Source: JBOFSR01 sp051651645
GTDB lineage: Bacteria; Spirochaetota; Spirochaetia; Treponematales; Treponemataceae
DNA: 6,771 nucleotides
Direction of reading: 5' to 3'
NCBI GenBank assembly: GCA_051651645.1
Contig: JBOFSR010000005.1
Span: forward strand, 1 to 6,771
The translations under genes were made by a program, and so were the position numbers. Of the stretch, positions 1 through 6,000 are shown piece by piece; position 1 is the stretch's first letter; each line of letters begins with the position of its first letter. The notes beneath the pieces were generated by a model. It worked only from the letters and a program-made list of their open reading frames with translations. It was not told the DNA's origin and ran no database searches.

Positions 1-3000
1 AGAGATAGAGTGGAAAAGTGATAATGAGAGTGTCGCAAAGGTAAATAAAGCAGGGGTAGTTGAGGCTGTTGGAGGTGGGAATGCAGTGATTACAGGAGTT
101 GCAAAAAATACGTCTGATGTATCGAAGTCGACGGTGAGCGTTCCTGTAACGGTTAGTGTGCCTGTATTAAAAGTGGCGTTTGATGAAGTTGGGACTTTTG
201 TTGGCAGAAGTATGAATCATGTAATAGAAGCAGGTATTACGCCTATAGATGCAACAGAGGATGAAGTTACAAAGATTGAGTGGAAAAGCTCAAATGAGAG
301 TGCAATAAAAGTAGTTGGCAGTGGACGAAGAGGAACTCTTACTGTTGTAGGTGAGGGTAGCTCAGTCATAACAGCATCAATACCAGAAACGGATGTAAAG
401 GCTGACTATATTGCTTTTGTTGTTAATGAGGGAAGTGGAAATACTGAAAGTAGTGTGATCTTGCCGTTAAATTTGACAATGACCGTTGGAGAGAAGTGGC
501 CAGAGTCTGGGGGAATAAAAGGAGATAATATAACCAGTGATACGCCATCGGTAGTATCTCTTTCTGGAAAGAAACTATCTGCCCATAAAAAAGGTAGTAC
601 TCTTGTTACGTATTATGAGAATAAGAAAAAAAAGACGTGTGTAGTAACGGTAAGAGAAGCAGAAGTTATTGTAGAGGATATTCAAATTACAACGCCACAA
701 CCAATAATTCTTGATAAAAGGACTTCCCCGAGTATATGGTTGAATGCAAAAGTTAGTGTATCAAGTGGGGTTGAGCCAAAGGTTGAGTGGACGTCAACAG
801 AGATGAGTGTAGCTGAAGTTGATAGAAGTACGGGGTTTTTGAAGGCAAACTCTGTAGGACGTACTCAAATAAAGGCAAAAGCTGGAGGAAAAGAAGCTAC
901 TTGTGACGTGCACGTAGTGATATTAACAGAGAGTGTTTTGTTACTTTCAGAGAGTTTTGTAAAGCTTGAAAAAGATAGTGAGTACACAATAAATACTCGA
1001 GTTTTACCACCGAATGCAACAAATAATACTGTTTTATGGGAAAGTGAAAATCCCAGTATTGCAAGTGTTGATGAGAGAACAGGCAAGGTTACATCTCATA
1101 GTAGCGGACAGACGACTGTGTGGGGAAGAGCAGAAGATGGTGGAGCACAGGTGAGTTGTACTGTTGAGGTGCATGTTCCTGTAAAAACAATAACGATAAC
1201 TCCAAAACTAAGTAGTATGCTTGTTGGTGAAGAAATTCAGTTAGAAGCGTTAGTAAGTCCATCCGATGCAACTACTGCTGTTGTTTCATGGCACAGTGAC
1301 AATGCTGGTGCTATAAGTGTTGCTAATGGAAAGATAAAAGCCTTGAAGAAAGGACGCTCATTAATACGAGTGGAATCAACAGATGGATCAGGTGTGTTTG
1401 ATGAAATTCGTATTAATGTAGAATCTGTTTCGGTTACAGGACTTGATTTAGATGAAAGTAGGCTGTATATGGCGGCAGGAGATAGAAAACAAGTTAATGC
1501 AAAAATAATACCAGAGAATGCATCAAGTAATAAAATTAACTGGAGAAGCACTGATATACGAGTTGCTGAGGTAGAGGGCAATGGTCTTGTAATTGCCAAA
1601 ACTGCTGGAAGTACAACAATTAGTGCAACAACTGAGGATGGAAATTATAGGCAAACATGTGTAGTAACTGTTAGTGCAAATCGTATAGAAGTGTCAGATG
1701 TTACAGTAAGTAAAAATATTACTTATCTGATAGTTGGGGGAAAAGAGCAGCTTGAAACCATGATTATTCCACATAATGCAACGAATCAAAGTCTTGAGTG
1801 GAAAAGTGATGATGATGGAGTTGTTGACGTTACAGAGGCTGGACTCTTAGAAGCAAAGGCTGTGGGATCGACGACTGTTCGAGTGAGAGTAGGGGGATTT
1901 GAAGCAAGTTGTGAAGTGTTTGTAAGTAATACTGCGGTAGATGTAAAAGGTGTTTATCTTAATAAGAAAGAAACCAGTCTACAGATAAATGGCAGTGAAC
2001 AATTGGGCGTAATGCTTGTGCCATACAATGCGACAAAACAGTATGTTACATGGAGAAGTAGTAATAAGGGGGTTGTAACAGTTGAAAATGGATTTGTTGT
2101 AGGTATATCACAGGGAGTTGCGACGGTAACTGTTCGAAGTGAAGATGGTGGATATGAAGATAGCTGTGATGTGAGTGTAGAACAAAGAGCAATCCCTATT
2201 GTAGGTGTTTCAATAAATAAAAAGAATACAGCGATTAGCATAGGCCGAGTTGAGCAGTTATTTGCATATATTAACCCTGCGTACGCGACAAATCAAAATC
2301 TTAGCTGGAACAGTAGTGTTAATAGTGTTGCAAGCGTTAGTGGAACAGGACAAGTCTTTGCCCACTCTGTGGGAAGTACCCGAATAACGGTATCAACGCC
2401 AGATGGCAGGATAAGCGATTACTGTGATGTCAGTATTGTAGGAGATGAAAGTAGTATTTCAAGTGGAAGTAAAGGTTCAAGTGTTACCCTTGATAAATCT
2501 ACTTTATTGCTTAGACCTGAAGAATTTCAAAGCTTAGTAGCAACGATTAGTCCCCCTAATGCGATAAATCAACAGCTGTACTGGAAAAGTAATAATGATT
2601 ATGCTGTAAGAGTTGATTTAGCAGGTCGTGTTATAGCAAAGTCTCTAGGATCGGCTATAATCACTGTTGCTTTAGAAAATGGTCAAGTCATGGATACATG
2701 TCGAGTTGAGGTATCAGTTTTTGCCACAAGTGTTGAGCTTAATAAAAAAACTCTTGCATTAGAAAAAGGTGAAGTATCAAAAGCGTTAGTTGCACAGGTT
2801 AAGCCAAATAATGTAACAGATAATAAAGTGAAGTGGACAAGTGAAGATACCAATGTAGTCCAAATTAATGAAAATACAGGAGAGATGACGGCACTGTCAG
2901 GAGGCGTTAGTGTTATTCGAGTAGAAGCCCGTGATGGAAGTGGAAAGATGGATGAGTGTGAGGTGAAAGTTGATGTTCCTATAACAGGTGTTACTATACG

Positions 3001-6000
3001 TCCAAAACCTGTAGTTCTTGAAGTTAATAAGAGTGTGTCGTTGTATGCTGATATTGAGCCACTTGATGCGACATTACAAGGGGTAGAGTGGTATAGCGAA
3101 GATAAAAGAACTGCAGATGTCGATGTGCTCGGACGAGTAACAGGACTTTCTGTAGGGAGGACAAGAATAGTTGTCGTAACGGCTGACGGCAAGGAAATGG
3201 ACTTCTGTGATATTGAAGTAGTCGTTCTTGCAACAGGAGTTACCCTCAATGAAACATATCTTAAATTAAATACAGGATCACGATATACAAAACTTTCTGC
3301 AAGTGTTTCTGGTAATCCAACTACTAAGGGGGTTGTCTGGAGCAGTGATGACGCGAGTATTGTATCTGTTAATAATCGAACAGGCGAGTTAAAGGCATTG
3401 AAAAGAGGAAAAACTTCTATTCGAGCAACAGTAGCGGATGGTAGTGGGCATTTTGATGTGTGTGAAGTAGAAGTTACTGTTCCTGTTACGGGGATAACTA
3501 TAGAAAATGCAGATCTATCAATGGAAATAGGAGAAAAGACAAAATTCAGTGCAGTGGTGCGACCTGCTGATGCGACAAATAAGGCTTTTAGTTGGAGTAG
3601 CAATGATAGTGATATTGTATACATTGATAACGATGGAAATGCAGAGGCAAAGTCAGTTGGTGTTACAATGATAAAAGCAACAACTGATGATGGTAAACGG
3701 ATGTCTTTGCGTGAAGTAACTGTGCCTCCTATTAAAGTTAGAAATGTAAGTCTTAACAAAAAACAAACACATATGCTTGTTAATGGAACAGAGCAATTGA
3801 TAGCCCTGTTTACTCCTTCTAATGCAACAGATAAAAAACTGCAGTGGAGTAGTAGTAATAGAAGTGTTGTTGTTGTTGATGCTGAAACTGGTATGTTAAC
3901 AGCTAAGGGAGAGGGAACTTCAGAAATTATTGCGATAACTAATGATGGTGAATTTACTGCGAAGGCTGAAGTTTTTGTTGAAAGTAAAAGTATCGCAGTT
4001 AGTGATATAGCGGTAAATAAGATACAAAGCTTTGTTTCTTTGGGAGAAAAGGAATCTTTGCATGTTGTTTTTGAACCATTGAAAGCAACAAATCAAAATG
4101 TGCTATGGAGAAGTGATAATGCAACTATAGCTTCTGTTGATAAAGACGGTGTGGTAACAGGAGAGGGAGTTGGAAGTACAACAATTACAGCAACATCCGT
4201 GGATGGAGATCATGTAGATACCTGTAGAATTGATGTTGTAGAAAATATTGTTAAACTACGAGGAATAACTCTTAGTACAAAGAGCCTTGTCATTGATTTA
4301 TATGATACTCAAATGATACGTGCAACAGCAAGTCCTGCAAATGCCACTAATCAAGATTTTGTATGGAGTAGTGATAATGAAAATATTGTAACTGTTTCAA
4401 ATACAGGGCTTATAATGCCAAAGGCTGCTGGAAGTACTATAATTCGAGTAAAAAACATAGATGATACTGTTTCATCATTGTGTGATGTAACGGTAGTCTA
4501 TAAGCCCACAACTAAAGTTAATCTTAATAGTTATGAAATGATGTTGTTGGTAAAAGATACAGAGACACTTATTGCAGATGTTCTACCAAAGAATGCTTCA
4601 ACTAATAATATACAGTGGATAAGTAGTGCACCAAGTGTTGCTTCTGTTGATAATGAGACAGGCTTGATAACAGCTAAAAAAGCAGGAGGTGCTCGAATAG
4701 TAGCAAAAACACTGGATGGTCTTTCAAGTTCTCCTTGTTATGTAACTGTTGTTAATGAGTTTATTCCTATTGAAACAATAGAAATAAAAGAAAAAACAAG
4801 TATGGTTGTTGGTGGTACAGAAGTTCTTACTGAGAAACCTCTTCCTCGCGATACAACTGATATTGGTTATACTTGGACGAGCAATAATGAAAGTTTTGTT
4901 TCTGTCAAGGATGGTGTTCTTACAGCTCACGCAGTAGGAACGGCGAATATTACTGTTACAAGTGCTGTTAATAAGAATGTAAAGGCTGTTTGTAAAGTTA
5001 GCGTATTAGCGACAGCTGTTCCCGTACAAAATATCTCTTTTGTAGAGAAAAGAAAAGAACTTAAGCTTGGCGATACTTATGAGCTAGTACCAAAAATAAC
5101 GCCAGAAAATGCGACAAGTCAAGATATAAAATGGAATACTTCAGTTAATGGAGTTGTAAAAATTGATAAGCCTGGAGTTATTATAGCTAAAGACGGTGGT
5201 ACTGCAACAATTACAGCTACAGTAGAGGATGGTAATTTTGAGGCATCTTGTACTGTTACGGTCGTTGCCTTTGTAGAAAAAATAAAAATTAGTCCAAGAA
5301 CTGTTTCTGTTGATATTGGAGATACCTATTCCGAGTGGGCAATTGACTTTACGCCAAAAAATCCAACAAATAAAGAAGTAACGTGGAGTAGCAGTGATGA
5401 GGGTGTGGCAACGGTTGATTCTAAAACGGGAGTAGTAACAGCTGTAGCTGAAGGATCTGCAAGAATTATAGCAACCTCTTCAGATGTGAATACTGTTACA
5501 GCTGATTATACGATAAATGTAGCAGTTCCTGTTGCTAGTGTTAGTATAAATCCTTCTACACTTGAGTTAAATCTTAATGGTAATGATGCAAAAGTGAAAG
5601 GGAGTGTCTTGCCTGAAAATGCAGCAAATCAAAAACTTACCTGGAGAGTGGAAGGTGACGGTATAGTGAAAATTAGTAGATCAACAGATTCCGAGGCAAC
5701 TATTGAAGCTATAGGTATGGGAACTACAAAAATTATTGCAACAAGTAGTAATGGAAAGGTTGGGTACTGCAATGTAACAGTAAATAAATCAGTAAGTCTT
5801 GAGTATGTTCTTAATACAAGTAGAACTGAGTATATCGTTAAAGGTATTGGCGAGTATCCAGATAAAGATGTTATAATTCCTGATGTATATAAGAAATTAC
5901 CTGTTGTTGCTATTGCAGATAATGCATTTGAAGGAAATACAACGATAACGAGTGTTTCAATTGGTAAGAATGTTAAAAAAATAGGAAACTTTTCTTTTGC

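Larger units (their letters stand above)
2..5785 (+). repeat. Tandem array of 23 Big_2-type Ig-like domains
   Basis: The array spans residues 1-1928 with a period of 80-90 residues (about 252 bases). The composite pattern is: a VxxVxLNK-like first strand, a Gly-Glu/Thr turn, a Pro-x-Asn-Ala-Thr-Asn-like turn, a Trp, then Ser-Ser-Asn/Asp, a V.SVD..TG-like turn, a G-S-T-like turn followed by I.A.T, Asp-Gly, and Cys-x-Val-x-Val. The Trp-to-Cys distance is 37-42 residues in every copy that has both. Copies are clearly related as protein but well diverged as DNA, with only short identical stretches. For example, a 16-base match links 1607-1622 to 4172-4187. This points to old duplications under selection for the fold. 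Adjacent copies are often joined by a Pro-Val or Pro-Ile step (VPV, VPI, IPI), as expected for a stiff beads-on-a-string rod. Domain edges listed separately are good to a few residues. Confidence 0.93.

Noticed and set aside
865..2241. Shorter - strand open frames (865-1086, 1089-1271, 1237-1599, 1954-2241)
   Set aside because: All are antisense to Ig domains 4-10, some overlap each other, and their products have no family features.
2683..3759. Long open frame on the - strand (358 codons)
   Set aside because: It lies wholly antisense to Ig domains 11-16. Its product is a low-complexity Ser/Thr/Leu/Val string that follows the repeat period of the + strand, with no recognisable domain. The + frame has clear conserved motifs over the same bases.
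1012..5630. Recurrent Asn-Ala-Thr motifs as N-glycosylation sequons
   Set aside because: Asn-Ala-Thr is part of the Big_2 turn consensus, so its recurrence is explained by the fold. Several copies have Asp-Ala-Thr, Asn-Pro-Thr or Asn-Ala-Ala instead.
2..5785. Regular repeats of about 250 bases as a CRISPR or non-coding satellite
   Set aside because: The units are conserved as protein and diverged as DNA, with no short identical direct repeats and unique spacers. They are coding domain repeats.
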